Numbered from the stretch's first letter, positions 18,303 through 27,558 are shown. The stretch is 64,000 nt of DNA from Pseudomonas pseudonitroreducens (GCF_021603645.1 NZ_BQHJ01000004.1:1-64000); one strand, 5' to 3'. A program made the numbers and translations. The notes: a model not told the origin generated them from the letters alone.

Positions 18303-19592
18303 TCAGACGTGCTCGCTCTTCACCTGCACCAACCGATCCCGCCCGGCGCCCAGGCCGAACACGATGGCGGCGACTGTCACCACCACGAAGATCACCCCGG
18401 TCGCTGCCCAGCCGCCGGTGGCGTCGTGCACCACGCCGACCAGGAACGGCCCGCAGGCTGCCAGGGTGTAGCCGACGCCCTGGGCCATGCCGGAGAGGTT
18501 GGAGGCGACATGCGAGTCCGGCGAACGCAGCACGATCAGCGCCAGGGCGATGCTGAAGGTGCCGCCCTGGCCGAGGCCGAGCACCACCGCCCAGCCCCAG
18601 ATACCCGAGAGCGGGGCGAGCAGCAGGCCGAGCAGGCCGGCCAGGGTCAGGCTCATGACGATCACCACGGCGAGGCGCTGGTCCTTGCCGCGGGTGGCCA
18701 GCCAGGGCGCCGCCAGTGCGCTGAACAGCTGCACCATCACCGAACCGGAGAGCACCAGCCCGGCTTCCACCGCGCTCAGGCCACGGTCGATGAGGATCGA
18801 CGGCACCCAGCCGAAAACGATATAGGCCAGCGACGACTGCAGGCCCATGTACAGCGTCACCTGCCAGGCCAGCGGATCGCGCCACAGCCCCTTCACCTTG
18901 TACACCGCGCGGTGGGCGTGGTGGTTCTGGCGGGTTTGCGGCAGCCAGATCGCCGCCGCGACCACGGCGGGTATCGCCCAGAACGCCAGCGCCAGTTGCC
19001 AGCTGTTGTCCATCAGCCCCGCCAGCGGCACGGTGGAACCGGCCGCGGTAGCGGCGCCCAGGCACAGGGCCATGGTGTAGACGCCGGTCATGGTCCCGGC
19101 GATGTGCGGGAAGTCGCGCTTGACGATGCCCGGCAGCAGCACGCCGATGATGCCGATGCTGGCGCCAGCCACCAGGCTGCCGAGGAACAGCCCGGCGACC
19201 GGGAACAAGCTGCGCAGGACGATGCCGCCGGCCAGGGTGAAGAGGATCAGCAGCACCGTGCGCTCGGCGCCCAGGCGTCGCGCGAGCATCGGCGCCAGCG
19301 GGGCGAACAGGCCCAGGCAGAGCACTGGCAGGGTGGTCAGCAGACCCGCGGCAGCGGCGGAAAGGCCGGTGCTGTCACGCACGGTGTTGAGCAGCGGCGA
19401 CAGGCTGGAAAGCGCCGGACGCAGGTTGATCGCCACCAGCACCAGGCCCAGCAGCAATAGCCAGGTGCGTTGCGGGGGCGGTGCAATATTTGGCGCGCTG
19501 TCGTCTTCGGCGTCGATCAGCAGTTCTTCGGGCGGGCAGGACACCTTGTGTTCGGCGTCTTTCGGGTCATTGGGCTGGGACATGGTGGGCAT
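18303..19592 (-). CDS. MFS transporter, CynX/NimT-like
   Basis: A 429-residue major-facilitator protein with a hydrophilic N-terminal tail of about 40 residues and then 12 predicted membrane segments. The CynX-subfamily start INLRPALSSLSPLL and the long LGLFAPLAPMLARRLGAERTVL loop support the assignment to cyanate-/nitroimidazole-type permeases. The substrate is unknown. It lies 44 bases downstream of a GntR regulator on the same strand, so it is likely regulated by it. The start could be three codons further in (Met4). Confidence 0.88.
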   Translation of the reverse strand: MPTMSQPNDPKDAEHKVSCPPEELLIDAEDDSAPNIAPPPQRTWLLLLGLVLVAINLRPALSSLSPLLNTVRDSTGLSAAAAGLLTTLPVLCLGLFAPLAPMLARRLGAERTVLLILFTLAGGIVLRSLFPVAGLFLGSLVAGASIGIIGVLLPGIVKRDFPHIAGTMTGVYTMALCLGAATAAGSTVPLAGLMDNSWQLALAFWAIPAVVAAAIWLPQTRQNHHAHRAVYKVKGLWRDPLAWQVTLYMGLQSSLAYIVFGWVPSILIDRGLSAVEAGLVLSGSVMVQLFSALAAPWLATRGKDQRLAVVIVMSLTLAGLLGLLLAPLSGIWGWAVVLGLGQGGTFSIALALIVLRSPDSHVASNLSGMAQGVGYTLAACGPFLVGVVHDATGGWAATGVIFVVVTVAAIVFGLGAGRDRLVQVKSEHV

Positions 19593-19636
19593 TCCAGGGC
19601 AGCAAGGCAGTCAGAATTGGCAGGAAGAAACAAGCG

Positions 19637-20284
19637 TCAGATCAGCAGCGCGCGGTTCGCTGTTGCGGCGGCTTCGGCGTCGCCCCGGGCGATGGCGTCG
19701 ACCAGCTCGCGGTGCAGCTCGAAGCTCGGCTGCGGCCGGCTCGGGTCACCGATGGTGCGCTCCAGGCCGGCGCGGATGACCTGCGAGAAGTAGCGGTACA
19801 ACTCGCTAAGCACCGGGTTGTGGGCACTGTCCACCACGCGCTGGTGGAAGGCCAGGTCATGGGCAATGTAGTCGTCCAGCGAGCCGCCGTGATGCACGGC
19901 AGAGGCTTCCAGCGCCTCGCGCAGGGCGACGAGGTCCGCCTCGGTGCGACGCTCGGCAGCCAGCCGGCTGGCTTCCACTTCGATGATGCCGCGCGCCTCC
20001 AGCGCCTGCTCCACCGAACTGCGGGCCAGTACCAGCATGGTGTCCAGCGGATCGGCACAGGCGCGCACGTAGGTGCCGTCGCCCTGGCGCACCTCCAGCA
20101 CGCCGGAGAAGGTCAGCACGCGCACGGCTTCGCGCACCGTGTTGCGGCTCATGCCGAGGATCTCGGCGAGTTCGGGTTCTGGCGGCAGGCGCTGGCCGAG
20201 CGGCCAGGTGCCATCGTCGATTCGCAGGCGGATCTGTTCGAGGGCGATATCCACCAGCGAACGTTTCTGGACAGGGCTTGGCAT
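19637..20284 (-). CDS. GntR/FadR-subfamily transcriptional regulator
   Basis: A 215-residue regulator with an N-terminal winged helix (LPPEPELAEILGMSRNTVREAVRVL, about 33-57) and a C-terminal FCD ligand domain (metal ligands plausible in AHDLAFHQRVVDSAHN and FELHRELVDAI). The ATG at 20284 is used; a TTG four codons upstream overlaps the palindrome at 20290-20306. It is transcribed with the downstream MFS gene and is probably a local ligand-responsive repressor. Confidence 0.9.
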   Translation of the reverse strand: MPSPVQKRSLVDIALEQIRLRIDDGTWPLGQRLPPEPELAEILGMSRNTVREAVRVLTFSGVLEVRQGDGTYVRACADPLDTMLVLARSSVEQALEARGIIEVEASRLAAERRTEADLVALREALEASAVHHGGSLDDYIAHDLAFHQRVVDSAHNPVLSELYRYFSQVIRAGLERTIGDPSRPQPSFELHRELVDAIARGDAEAAATANRALLI

Positions 20285-20289
20285 GGAAA

Positions 20290-20306
20290 CATCCAATCAT
20301 CGGATG
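20290..20306. promoter_or_regulatory. Possible GntR autoregulatory operator
   Basis: CATCC-AATCATC-GGATG is an inverted repeat just upstream of the gntR start. Its size and spacing fit FadR-subfamily operators, and its place at the translation start suggests autorepression of the gntR-MFS unit. Confidence 0.45.
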
Positions 20307-20368
20307 AATTTTCGGAAGCCAAGACTAGGGCAGGTACGCGGTGTTGGCAATCTGGCCAATCAGTGAAA

Positions 20369-20395
20369 CCGCCGGAGCGGGGGGCGCTCCGGCGG
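20369..20395 (-). terminator. Terminator after EF-hand gene
   Basis: CCGCCGGAGCG and its exact complement surround five bases. On the minus strand the hairpin is followed by TTTCAC. It lies 18 bases past the EF-hand stop and is a strong stem with a short T tract. Confidence 0.7.
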
Positions 20396-20413
20396 CAAGG
20401 CAACGCGCGCGGC

Positions 20414-21148
20414 TCAGGCGGCGATGTTCAGCAGGCTGCCGCTGGTGGCCTGGAGCGTGGTGGGATCGCTGCTCTGGTACTGCTTGAGCAGATTGGCCAC
20501 CAGCTTCTGGTAGGCCGCGCTGGTGTTGGCGTCTGTGCTGGACTGGCCGCCTGATTGGCTACCGGAGGGCGGGGCAGGCGGCGGGCCGTCGCTCCGCGCC
20601 TGGAAGGCACTGTTCAGCTCGTCGCTGCTGATGCCTCCGCTGCCATCGGTGTCGAGCTGGCTGAACAGCTGGCTGAGCTGGTCGCTGTCGTCGCCCTTGC
20701 CGGCGGCCGCCAGTTCGTCGGCGCTGATGACGCCGTCACCGTTGCTGTCCAGCGAACTGATCAGGTCCTCGCTGGAACCACCGGCGCCGCCCAGGCCACC
20801 GGGGCCACCCATGCCGCCGTGCGGGGGCGGCGGCATGGCGGCCGACAGTTCGTCCTGGGAGATGCCGCCGCTCCCGTCGCTGTCCAGCTGGGCGAGCAGG
20901 TCGTCGACATTGATGCTGCTGTCGCTGTCATCGGAGGACGACAGCGCGCTGGTCAGCTCGTCCTTGCTGATGCTGCCGTCGTCATCGCTGTCGATGGACT
21001 TGAACAGGTCTTCCTGGAATTTCGCCGCGCCCTGGGCGCCACCGCAGCTGCCGGTCCGGATGCCGGTGGTGCTGCTGGCGGCGGTCTGGGTCTTGGCGAG
21101 CGTCGAGCCGGTGTAATAGCTCGAATAGCTGCTGACGCCGCTGATCAT
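20414..21148 (-). CDS. EF-hand calcium-binding protein
   Basis: A 244-residue acidic, Ser/Gly-rich protein with four canonical EF-hand loops: 53-64 (DSDDDGSISKDE), 89-100 (DSDGSGGISQDE), 134-145 (DSNGDGVISADE) and 166-177 (DTDGSGGISSDE). A Pro/Gly linker separates the pairs at about 105-125 (MPPPPHGGMGGPGG). There is no Sec signal peptide; the N terminus MISGVSSYSSYYTGST is Ser/Tyr-rich. It resembles EF-hand proteins that databases label XopAW-like, but no type III secretion gene is present here. It is 116 bases downstream of the two-component kinase on the same strand. Function inferred only as calcium binding. Confidence 0.85.
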   Translation of the reverse strand: MISGVSSYSSYYTGSTLAKTQTAASSTTGIRTGSCGGAQGAAKFQEDLFKSIDSDDDGSISKDELTSALSSSDDSDSSINVDDLLAQLDSDGSGGISQDELSAAMPPPPHGGMGGPGGLGGAGGSSEDLISSLDSNGDGVISADELAAAGKGDDSDQLSQLFSQLDTDGSGGISSDELNSAFQARSDGPPPAPPSGSQSGGQSSTDANTSAAYQKLVANLLKQYQSSDPTTLQATSGSLLNIAA

Positions 21149-21264
21149 AGGACTGTCTCCATGGTTGCCCGGAGGGTTCTCCGGTTTTCGCAGCCTCGGT
21201 GGCGTCTGTGTCGCGGGTATGTGTGCTTTGTATGCAGGCTTCTACATCAGCCGCGCGGCAGGGT

Positions 21265-22383
21265 TCAGTTGCGCGGGAGCCGGAGCACGGCGGTGGCGCC
21301 GCCGCCCGGGGTTTCCTCGAAGGCCAGGTCGCCGCCCTGGCGCCGCGCGGCATCGCGGGCAATGGCCAGGCCGAGGCCGACACCGCCGGAGTTGCGGTTG
21401 CGCGAACCTTCCAGGCGGAAGAATGGCTCGAACACCTGCTCGCGCAGTTCCGCGGGAATGCCCGGACCGTGGTCGCGCACGCGGATTTCCACGTCGCGGC
21501 TGCCGTCGCGCAGCTCGATGCTGACATCGCCGGCATAGCGCAGGGCGTTGTCCAGCAGGTTGTTCAGGCAGGAGCGCAACGCCATGGGTTGCACCTTGAG
21601 CGGCGCGCAATAGCCTTCCACGCCGACGTCGGCACCGCGTTCGCAGGCGTCTTCGGCCAGGGAGTCGGCCAGTGCCTTGACGTCGAACCACTGTTGCGGC
21701 TCGGTGGCGCGCTCCTGCTGCAGGTAGTGCAGGGTGGAGTCGAGCATGCCGATCATTTCGGCCAGATCCTGGCCGATGCGGGTACGCAGTTGCGGGTTGT
21801 CGATTTCCTCGACACGAAGGCGCAGGCGCGACAGCGGTGTGCGCAGGTCATGGGAGACCGCCACGAGCATGCGGCTGCGCTGCTGGACCTGCTCGCGGAT
21901 GCGTTCGCGCATGCGGTTGAAGGCATGGGCGGCCTGGCGTGCTTCCCGCGGGCCGGTTTCCGGCAGGGGCGGACTGTCGAGGTCTTCGGAGAGGCGCAGC
22001 GCGGCGTCGCCCATGTGTTGCACCGGACGGGCCAGCAGGCGCGCACCGACGTAGGCGGCGAGGATCAGCGTGAGCAACTGGAAGGCGAACGGCACACTCC
22101 AGAACGGCAGGCGCGGCGGCGGTGGTGGCGGCGGGCGGAAGCCCTCGGGGCCTGCCGGGAAACCGTCCGGCGGCGGGCCGCGTTGCAATCCCTGTTCCGC
22201 TGGCGACGGGGGTGGCGGCTCGTGGCGCGGCCCGTAGTGATGGAACCAGGTGAATGCCAGCAGGTGCGCGACCACGATGGCCAGCAGGAATACGCCGAAC
22301 AGCCGGGCGAACAGGCTGTCGGCGCGCTCCAGCGGTTTTTCCTTCGCGCGCTCGGGCGCGGACTCAGGCGATGTCGCGGACAT
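21265..22383 (-). CDS. Two-component sensor histidine kinase (EnvZ/CpxA class)
   Basis: A 372-residue inner-membrane kinase: TM1 (about 28-46), a short periplasmic part of about 50 residues with two polyproline stretches (HEPPPPSP and FRPPPPPPPRLP), TM2 (about 97-115), HAMP, HisKA with His178 in VSHDLRTPLSR, and HATPase_c (NLLDNALRYAG, DHGPGIP, GVGLGLAIA). The proline-rich, nearly acidic-free periplasmic loop is unusual and may respond to envelope features rather than bind a small ligand. Its start overlaps the end of the response-regulator gene by 20 bases, so the pair is coupled. The EF-hand gene follows. Confidence 0.92.
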   Translation of the reverse strand: MSATSPESAPERAKEKPLERADSLFARLFGVFLLAIVVAHLLAFTWFHHYGPRHEPPPPSPAEQGLQRGPPPDGFPAGPEGFRPPPPPPPRLPFWSVPFAFQLLTLILAAYVGARLLARPVQHMGDAALRLSEDLDSPPLPETGPREARQAAHAFNRMRERIREQVQQRSRMLVAVSHDLRTPLSRLRLRVEEIDNPQLRTRIGQDLAEMIGMLDSTLHYLQQERATEPQQWFDVKALADSLAEDACERGADVGVEGYCAPLKVQPMALRSCLNNLLDNALRYAGDVSIELRDGSRDVEIRVRDHGPGIPAELREQVFEPFFRLEGSRNRNSGGVGLGLAIARDAARRQGGDLAFEETPGGGATAVLRLPRN

Positions 22384-23119
22384 CGAACAGATAGCCTTCG
22401 CCGCGCACGGTCTTGATCAGCCGGGGCGAGCGCGGATCGTCGCCGAGCTTCTGCCGCAGGCGCGAGACGAGCAGGTCGATGCTGCGGTCGAAGGCCTCGA
22501 TGGTGCGGCCGCGGGCGGCGTCCAGCAGCAGTTCGCGATTGAGCACCCGCCGCGGGCGTTCGAGGAATACCCAGAGCAGGCGGAATTCGGCGTTGGACAG
22601 CGGCACCACCAGACCATCCGGCGCATGCAGCTGGCGCAGCACGCTGTCCAGGCGCCACTGGTCGAAGCGCACCTGGGCGCGCGGTTCGCCGCGTGCGCCT
22701 TCTTCGCTGGAGGCGCTGGTGCCGCGCGCACGGCGCAGGATGGTCTGGATACGCGCCACCAGTTCGCGCGGCTCGAAGGGCTTGGCCATGTAGTCGTCGG
22801 CGCCCAGTTCCAGGCCGATGATGCGGTCCGCCGGCTCGCAGCGCGCGGTGAGCATGAGGATCGGGATATCCGACTCGGCGCGCAGGTAGCGGCACAACGA
22901 CAGGCCGTCTTCGCCGGGCAGCATCAGGTCGAGGACCACCACGTCGTAGCTGTCGCTCTCCAGCGCACGGCGCATCTCGACGCCGTCGGCGACGCCGTGG
23001 GCCTCGATGTTGAAACGCGCGAGATAACCGCAGAGCAGCTCGCGGATCGGCTCGTCGTCATCCACCAGCAGGGCGCGGGTGGTCCAGCGGCGTGGGTCGT
23101 CGGAAGTGCTCGGGTACAT
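22364..23119 (-). CDS. OmpR-family response regulator
   Basis: A 251-residue regulator. In the receiver the acidic pocket is D20-D22 (LVDDDEP), the phospho-acceptor is Asp64 (VVVLDLMLPGEDG), and Thr and Lys lie in LTARCEP and YMAKPFEP. The C-terminal winged helix contains RLLWVFLERPRRVLNRELLL and a typical SRLRQKLGDDPRSPRLIKTVRGEGYLF end. It forms an operon with the overlapping kinase gene. It is divergent from kdpF, with which it shares a 319-base intergenic region. Confidence 0.94.
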   Translation of the reverse strand: MYPSTSDDPRRWTTRALLVDDDEPIRELLCGYLARFNIEAHGVADGVEMRRALESDSYDVVVLDLMLPGEDGLSLCRYLRAESDIPILMLTARCEPADRIIGLELGADDYMAKPFEPRELVARIQTILRRARGTSASSEEGARGEPRAQVRFDQWRLDSVLRQLHAPDGLVVPLSNAEFRLLWVFLERPRRVLNRELLLDAARGRTIEAFDRSIDLLVSRLRQKLGDDPRSPRLIKTVRGEGYLFDVRDIA

Positions 23120-23261
23120 GAGGAAACCTGTCGCGGGAATCGTGGGGCAGGGTGGCCAGGGGCCGCCAGGGCATGCGACGGATGCATGCTAACCCGTCAT
23201 CACGTGCGCGGGCCATGGTCGGCGAGGCTGCGGCCGACGGGTGTCGTCAGCGTGTCCGCTC

Positions 23262-23279
23262 TGTATCGGTTTCGATACA
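23262..23279. promoter_or_regulatory. Perfect 7-bp-arm palindrome between regulator gene and kdp
   Basis: TGTATCG-GTTT-CGATACA, a perfect inverted repeat in the 319-base divergent intergenic region. It could be an operator for the two-component operon or for kdp. No known consensus is recognised. Confidence 0.5.
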
Positions 23280-23309
23280 TGCCCGCCAGGCGGCGATTCC
23301 AGGCGGTTT

Positions 23310-23360
23310 TTTACGCCTTCTTTACGCTGCCCGGCGAGCCTGGGAATCGCTCCTTTACGC
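23310..23360 (+). promoter_or_regulatory. Probable KdpE binding region upstream of kdpFABC
   Basis: Three identical TTTACGC direct repeats start at 23310, 23321 and 23354, that is 11 and 33 bases apart, so all are on the same helix face. The first two form a TTTTTTACGCCTTCTTTACG block similar to the T-rich direct repeat bound by KdpE in enteric bacteria. They lie 80-130 bases upstream of kdpF. The rest of this 319-base gene-free stretch holds the palindrome at 23262. Confidence 0.6.
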
Positions 23361-23438
23361 GCTCCTTGCGGAAAATTTCCGTCAAGCGGCAACAGCCGCA
23401 TCAAGCGATGGAATCGCCCGCGTGAGGAGAAAGCAATC

Positions 23439-23528
23439 ATGAGCGTGCTCGACGGTGTATCCCTGGTCCTGGCCACGGGACTGTTCATCTACCTGCTGGT
23501 GGCGCTGCTGCGCGCCGACCGCTCCTAG
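23439..23528 (+). CDS. kdpF: KdpF, small subunit of the K+-ATPase
   Basis: A 29-residue peptide ([14 protein letters not shown], then [14 protein letters not shown]) that is almost wholly one membrane helix, the normal form of KdpF, which stabilises the KdpABC complex. It has AGGAGAAAG before the ATG at a short distance, and kdpA begins eight bases after the stop. It is shorter than usual gene-calling limits but clear from context. Confidence 0.93.
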   Translation: MSVLDGVSLVLATGLFIYLLVALLRADRS

Positions 23529-23536
23529 GGGATGCC

Positions 23537-25231
23537 ATGAACAGTCATGACGTGTTGCTGATCGTTGCCTTCCTGGCGCTGGTGCTGGTGCCGGCGCCGT
23601 TCCTCGGGCGCTTCTACTACAAGGTGATGGAGGGCCAGCGGACCTTCCTCAGTCCGCTGTTCCTGCCGGTGGAGCGGGCCACCTACCGCGCCTGCGGCAT
23701 CCACCCCGAGGACGAGCAGGACTGGAAGAGCTACACCCTGGCGCTGCTGGCCTTCAACCTGGCCGGGCTGGTGCTGCTGTTCGCCATCCTCCTGCTGCAG
23801 GGTGGCCTGCCGCTCAATCCGCAGCATCTGCCGGGCCTGGAGTGGACGCTGGCGTTCAACACGGCGGTGAGCTTCGTCACCAATACCAACTGGCAGGCCT
23901 ACAGTGGCGAAGCCTCGCTGAGCTACCTGAGCCAGATGCTCGGCCTGACCGTGCAGAACTTCGTCAGCGCCGCCGTCGGCCTGGCCGTGCTGGTGGCGCT
24001 GGCCCGCGGCATCTCGCGCAAGTCGACGAACAACCTCGGCAACTTCTGGGTCGACCTGACTCGCGCCACCCTCTACGGGCTGATCCCGCTGTGCCTGTTG
24101 CTGGCGCTGCTGCTGGTCTGGCAGGGCGTGCCGCAGACCTTCCTCGACTATGCCCACGCACTGACCGTGCAGGGTGCCGACCAGTCCATTCCGCTGGGCC
24201 CGGCGGCCAGCCAGATCGCCATCAAGCAACTGGGCACCAACGGTGGCGGCTTCTTCGGCGTGAACTCGGCGCACCCGTTCGAGAACCCGACCATCTGGAG
24301 CAACCTGTTCGAGGTCGTCTCGATCATCCTGATCCCGGCTGCGCTGGTGTTCACCTTCGGCCACTACGTGAAGGACCTGCGCCAGAGCCGCGCCATCCTC
24401 GGTTGCATGCTGCTGCTGTTCGCCCTCGGCCTGGGCGCCTCGCTGTGGGCCGAGTACCAGCCCAACCCGGCACTCAGCGCGCTGCCGGTGGAGCAGGTCG
24501 CGCCGCTGGAAGGCAAGGAGAGCCGCTTCGGCACCACGGCCAGCGTGCTCTGGTCGGTGACCACCACCGCCGCCTCCAACGGCTCGGTAAACGCCATGCA
24601 TGACAGCCTCAACCCGCTGTCGGGCATGGTCGCGATGCTCAACATGATGGTCGGCGAAGTGATCTTCGGCGGCGTTGGCGCGGGGCTCTACGGCATGCTG
24701 CTGTTCGTTCTGGTGGCGGTGTTCCTCGCCGGGCTGATGGTCGGCCGCACCCCGGAATACCTCGGCAAGAAGCTCGAAGCCCGCGAAGTCCGCCTGCTGG
24801 TGGCGACCCTGCTGGTGATGCCGGTGGGCGTGCTGGTACTCGGCGCCATCGCCGCCAGCCTGCCCGGCCCGGCCTCGGCGGTGAGCAACCCCGGTGCCCA
24901 CGGCTTCAGCCAGCTGCTCTACGCCTACACCTCGGGCACCGCGAACAACGGCTCGGCCTTCGCCGGCTTCGGCGCCAACACGCCGTTCCACAACCTGATG
25001 ATCGCCCTGGCCATGCTGATCGGCCGCTTCGGCTACATCCTCCCGGTGCTGGCGATCGCCGGCAGCCTGGCGGCGAAGAAGGCCACCCCGGTCGGCCCCA
25101 ACAGCTTCCCGACCCACGGCCTGCTGTTCGTCAGCCTGCTGACCGCGACCATCCTGCTGGTGGGTGGCCTGAACTTCCTGCCGACGCTGGTGCTGGGCCC
25201 GGTGGCCGATCACCTGACGCTCGGTTTCTGA
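23537..25231 (+). CDS. kdpA: Potassium-transporting ATPase subunit A
   Basis: KdpA is the channel-like K+-binding subunit of the high-affinity KdpFABC pump. The protein has 564 residues with about ten membrane segments. The four selectivity-filter loops are visible: [49 protein letters not shown] and [14 protein letters not shown]. It is second in the kdp operon, with kdpB starting ten bases downstream. Confidence 0.98.
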   Translation: MNSHDVLLIVAFLALVLVPAPFLGRFYYKVMEGQRTFLSPLFLPVERATYRACGIHPEDEQDWKSYTLALLAFNLAGLVLLFAILLLQGGLPLNPQHLPGLEWTLAFNTAVSFVTNTNWQAYSGEASLSYLSQMLGLTVQNFVSAAVGLAVLVALARGISRKSTNNLGNFWVDLTRATLYGLIPLCLLLALLLVWQGVPQTFLDYAHALTVQGADQSIPLGPAASQIAIKQLGTNGGGFFGVNSAHPFENPTIWSNLFEVVSIILIPAALVFTFGHYVKDLRQSRAILGCMLLLFALGLGASLWAEYQPNPALSALPVEQVAPLEGKESRFGTTASVLWSVTTTAASNGSVNAMHDSLNPLSGMVAMLNMMVGEVIFGGVGAGLYGMLLFVLVAVFLAGLMVGRTPEYLGKKLEAREVRLLVATLLVMPVGVLVLGAIAASLPGPASAVSNPGAHGFSQLLYAYTSGTANNGSAFAGFGANTPFHNLMIALAMLIGRFGYILPVLAIAGSLAAKKATPVGPNSFPTHGLLFVSLLTATILLVGGLNFLPTLVLGPVADHLTLGF

Positions 25232-25241
25232 GGAACCTGCA

Positions 25242-27308
25242 ATGAACGCTAAAACCCAGGAACTGGCCCTGAACAAGGCCGTCGAGAAACGTCCGACCAC
25301 CGCGCTGTCCGCCCTCTGGAAGCCAGCGCTGCTGCAGGCCTTCATCAAGCTCGACCCACGCCAGCTGCAACGCTCGCCGGTCATGCTGGTGGTGGCCCTG
25401 ACCGCCGTGCTGACCACCGTGCTCTGCGTGGTCGGTGGCGAGGCGGTGCCCACTTTCGTCGCCGTGCAGATCGCGGTGTGGCTGTGGTTCACCGTGCTCT
25501 TCGCCAACTTCGCCGAAGCTCTCGCAGAAGGCCGCGGCAAGGCCCGCGCCGACAGCCTCAAGGCCGGTACCCAGGGCCTGCAGGCCATGCGCATGGCGGT
25601 GACCGGAAAGTTCGAGAAAGTCGCCGCCAGCAGCCTGCGCAAGGGCGACGTGGTGCGGGTCGAAGCCGGCGAGCTGATCCCCGGTGATGGCGAGGTGATC
25701 GAGGGCGTGGCGGCGGTCAACGAGGCCGCCATTACCGGTGAATCCGCGCCGGTGATCCGCGAATCCGGCGGCGACCGCTCGGCCGTCACCGGCAACACCC
25801 GGCTGGTGTCCGACTGGCTGCTGGTGAAGATCACCGCCAATCCCGGCGAGTCCACCCTCGACCGCATGATCGCCCTGGTGGAAGGCGCCAAGCGGCAGAA
25901 GACCCCCAACGAAGTCGCGCTGGACATCCTGCTGATCGGTCTGACGCTGATCTTCCTGCTGGTGGTCGTGACCCTGAAGCCTTTCGCCCTGTTCGCCGGC
26001 GGCAACCTGCCGCTGGTGTTCCTGGTGGCGCTGCTGGTGACGCTGATCCCTACCACCATCGGCGGCCTGCTCTCGGCCATCGGCATCGCCGGCATGGACC
26101 GCCTGGTGCGCCTGAACGTCATCGCCAAGTCCGGCCGCGCCGTGGAAGCGGCGGGGGACGTGCATGTACTGATGCTCGACAAGACCGGCACCATCACCTT
26201 CGGCAACCGCCGCTGCAGCGCGCTGCACACCGCACCCGGCGTGCAGCCGCTGGAGCTGGCCGAGGGTGCGTTCCTTGCCTCGCTGGCCGATGACACGCCC
26301 GAGGGCAAGTCCATCGTTGAGTTCCTCCGTGCGCAGATCGTCCTGCCGGAGCCGGAGCCGGAGCGCAGTCGCGTGACGCCGATCGCCTTCAGCGCCGAGA
26401 CGCGCCTGTCGGGCATCGACATGGACGGCCACGTCTACCGCAAGGGCGCCGTCGACGCCGCGCTGGCCTTCGTTGGCCTGGAGCGCGCGCAGATGCCGGA
26501 AAGCCTGGCCAAGGAAATCGAACGGATCGCCCAGAGCGGTGGCACGCCGCTGCTGGTGGTGGCCGACGGCAAGCTGCTGGGCGCCATCCACCTGAAGGAC
26601 GTGGTCAAGCCAGGCATCCGCGAGCGCTTCGCCGAATTGCGGCGCATGGGCATCCGCACCGTGATGGTGACCGGCGACAACCCGCTGACCGCTGCCGCCA
26701 TCGCTGCCGAGGCGGGCGTGGACGACGTGATCGCCGAAGCCACCCCGGAGAAGAAGCTGGCGCGCATCCGCCAGGAGCAGGGTGAAGGTCGCATGGTCGC
26801 CATGTGCGGCGACGGCGCCAACGACGCCCCCGCGCTGGCCCAGGCCGATGTCGGCATGGCCATGAACGACGGCACCCAGGCCGCCCGCGAGGCCGCCAAC
26901 CTGGTAGACCTGGACAGTGACCCGACCAAGCTGCTGGACGTGGTGCAGGTGGGCAAGGAACTGCTGGTGACCCGTGGCGCGCTGACTACCTTCTCGGTGG
27001 CCAACGACGTGGCCAAGTACTTCGCCATCCTCCCCGCGCTGTTCGCCGGCATCTACCCGCAGCTGGGCGTACTCAACGTGATGAAACTGGCCAGCCCGCA
27101 GAGCGCGATCCTCTCGGCCATCGTGTTCAACGCGCTGATCATCGTCGCCCTGATCCCCCTGGCCCTGCGCGGCGTGCGCGTGCAGGCCAGCGACGCCTCG
27201 CAGCTGCTGCGGCGCAACCTGCTGATCTACGGCGTCGGCGGGCTGCTCGCGCCGTTCGTGGGGATCAAGCTGATCGACATGCTGCTCGTCGCCATCGGCC
27301 TCGCCTGA
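25242..27308 (+). CDS. kdpB: Potassium-transporting ATPase ATP-binding subunit B
   Basis: A 688-residue P-type ATPase. The phosphorylation site is Asp313 in [12 protein letters not shown], the actuator motif is [11 protein letters not shown] (TGES), and the hinge is [19 protein letters not shown]. The membrane segment that couples to KdpA contains [14 protein letters not shown]. The gene is intact. Its stop is followed by 250 bases of repeats before kdpC, an unusual break in an operon that is normally tightly packed. Confidence 0.98.
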   Translation: MNAKTQELALNKAVEKRPTTALSALWKPALLQAFIKLDPRQLQRSPVMLVVALTAVLTTVLCVVGGEAVPTFVAVQIAVWLWFTVLFANFAEALAEGRGKARADSLKAGTQGLQAMRMAVTGKFEKVAASSLRKGDVVRVEAGELIPGDGEVIEGVAAVNEAAITGESAPVIRESGGDRSAVTGNTRLVSDWLLVKITANPGESTLDRMIALVEGAKRQKTPNEVALDILLIGLTLIFLLVVVTLKPFALFAGGNLPLVFLVALLVTLIPTTIGGLLSAIGIAGMDRLVRLNVIAKSGRAVEAAGDVHVLMLDKTGTITFGNRRCSALHTAPGVQPLELAEGAFLASLADDTPEGKSIVEFLRAQIVLPEPEPERSRVTPIAFSAETRLSGIDMDGHVYRKGAVDAALAFVGLERAQMPESLAKEIERIAQSGGTPLLVVADGKLLGAIHLKDVVKPGIRERFAELRRMGIRTVMVTGDNPLTAAAIAAEAGVDDVIAEATPEKKLARIRQEQGEGRMVAMCGDGANDAPALAQADVGMAMNDGTQAAREAANLVDLDSDPTKLLDVVQVGKELLVTRGALTTFSVANDVAKYFAILPALFAGIYPQLGVLNVMKLASPQSAILSAIVFNALIIVALIPLALRGVRVQASDASQLLRRNLLIYGVGGLLAPFVGIKLIDMLLVAIGLA

Positions 27309-27316
27309 TGCTCTCT

Positions 27317-27392
27317 GTAGGTTGGCGTGGAGCGAAGCGATACCCAACAGATCGCGGGACCGCGATGGGTATCGCTCCGCTCCACCCATCCT
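27317..27392. repeat. Palindromic repeat, GTAGGATGG family (copy 2) inside kdp operon
   Basis: GTAGGTTGGCGTGGAGCG through to CGCTCCGCTCCACCCATCC, a 76-base hairpin with the inner GCGATACCCA / TGGGTATCGC stem. It starts nine bases after the kdpB stop. Confidence 0.88.
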
Positions 27393-27463
27393 GCGAACTT
27401 GCTCGCGAACCGCCCGAGCGCCGGAGCAGCCGGATGACTGTTCGCGAGCAAGCTCGCTCCTAC
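27393..27463. repeat. REP pair inside kdp operon
   Basis: The left arm GCGAACTTGCTCGCGAAC is truncated and joined directly to the preceding repeat. The right arm at 27440-27463 is a full GTTCGCGAGCAAGCTCGCTC copy. Together they can form a second hairpin in the kdpB-kdpC mRNA. Confidence 0.8.
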
Positions 27464-27486
27464 CGTTAAGGTCCGGCGCCGAATTA

Positions 27487-27522
27487 CCCCCTCTCCCCTG
27501 GGAGAGGGCTGGGGTGAGGGGA
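27487..27522. repeat. CCCTCTCCC-family repeat inside kdp operon
   Basis: CCCCCTCTCCCCTGGGAGAG followed by GGCTGGGGTGAGGGG, a short hairpin plus a G-rich tail. A related element in the opposite orientation lies at 44394-44421 and a diverged one near 41860. Confidence 0.75.
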
Positions 27523-27558
27523 AGCCTCTCGCTCCGAACCCAACAGAGGAACACCAAC

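Noticed and set aside
20414-21148. Type III secreted effector (XopAW-like) for the EF-hand gene
   Set aside because: No secretion genes or chaperone nearby; the similarity is based only on EF-hand repeats and a Ser-rich N terminus.
23525-26422. A 965-codon open frame on the - strand
   Set aside because: It is antisense to kdpA and kdpB, which are unmistakable. The translation is low-complexity Ser/Arg then Gln/His-rich, typical of a GC shadow.
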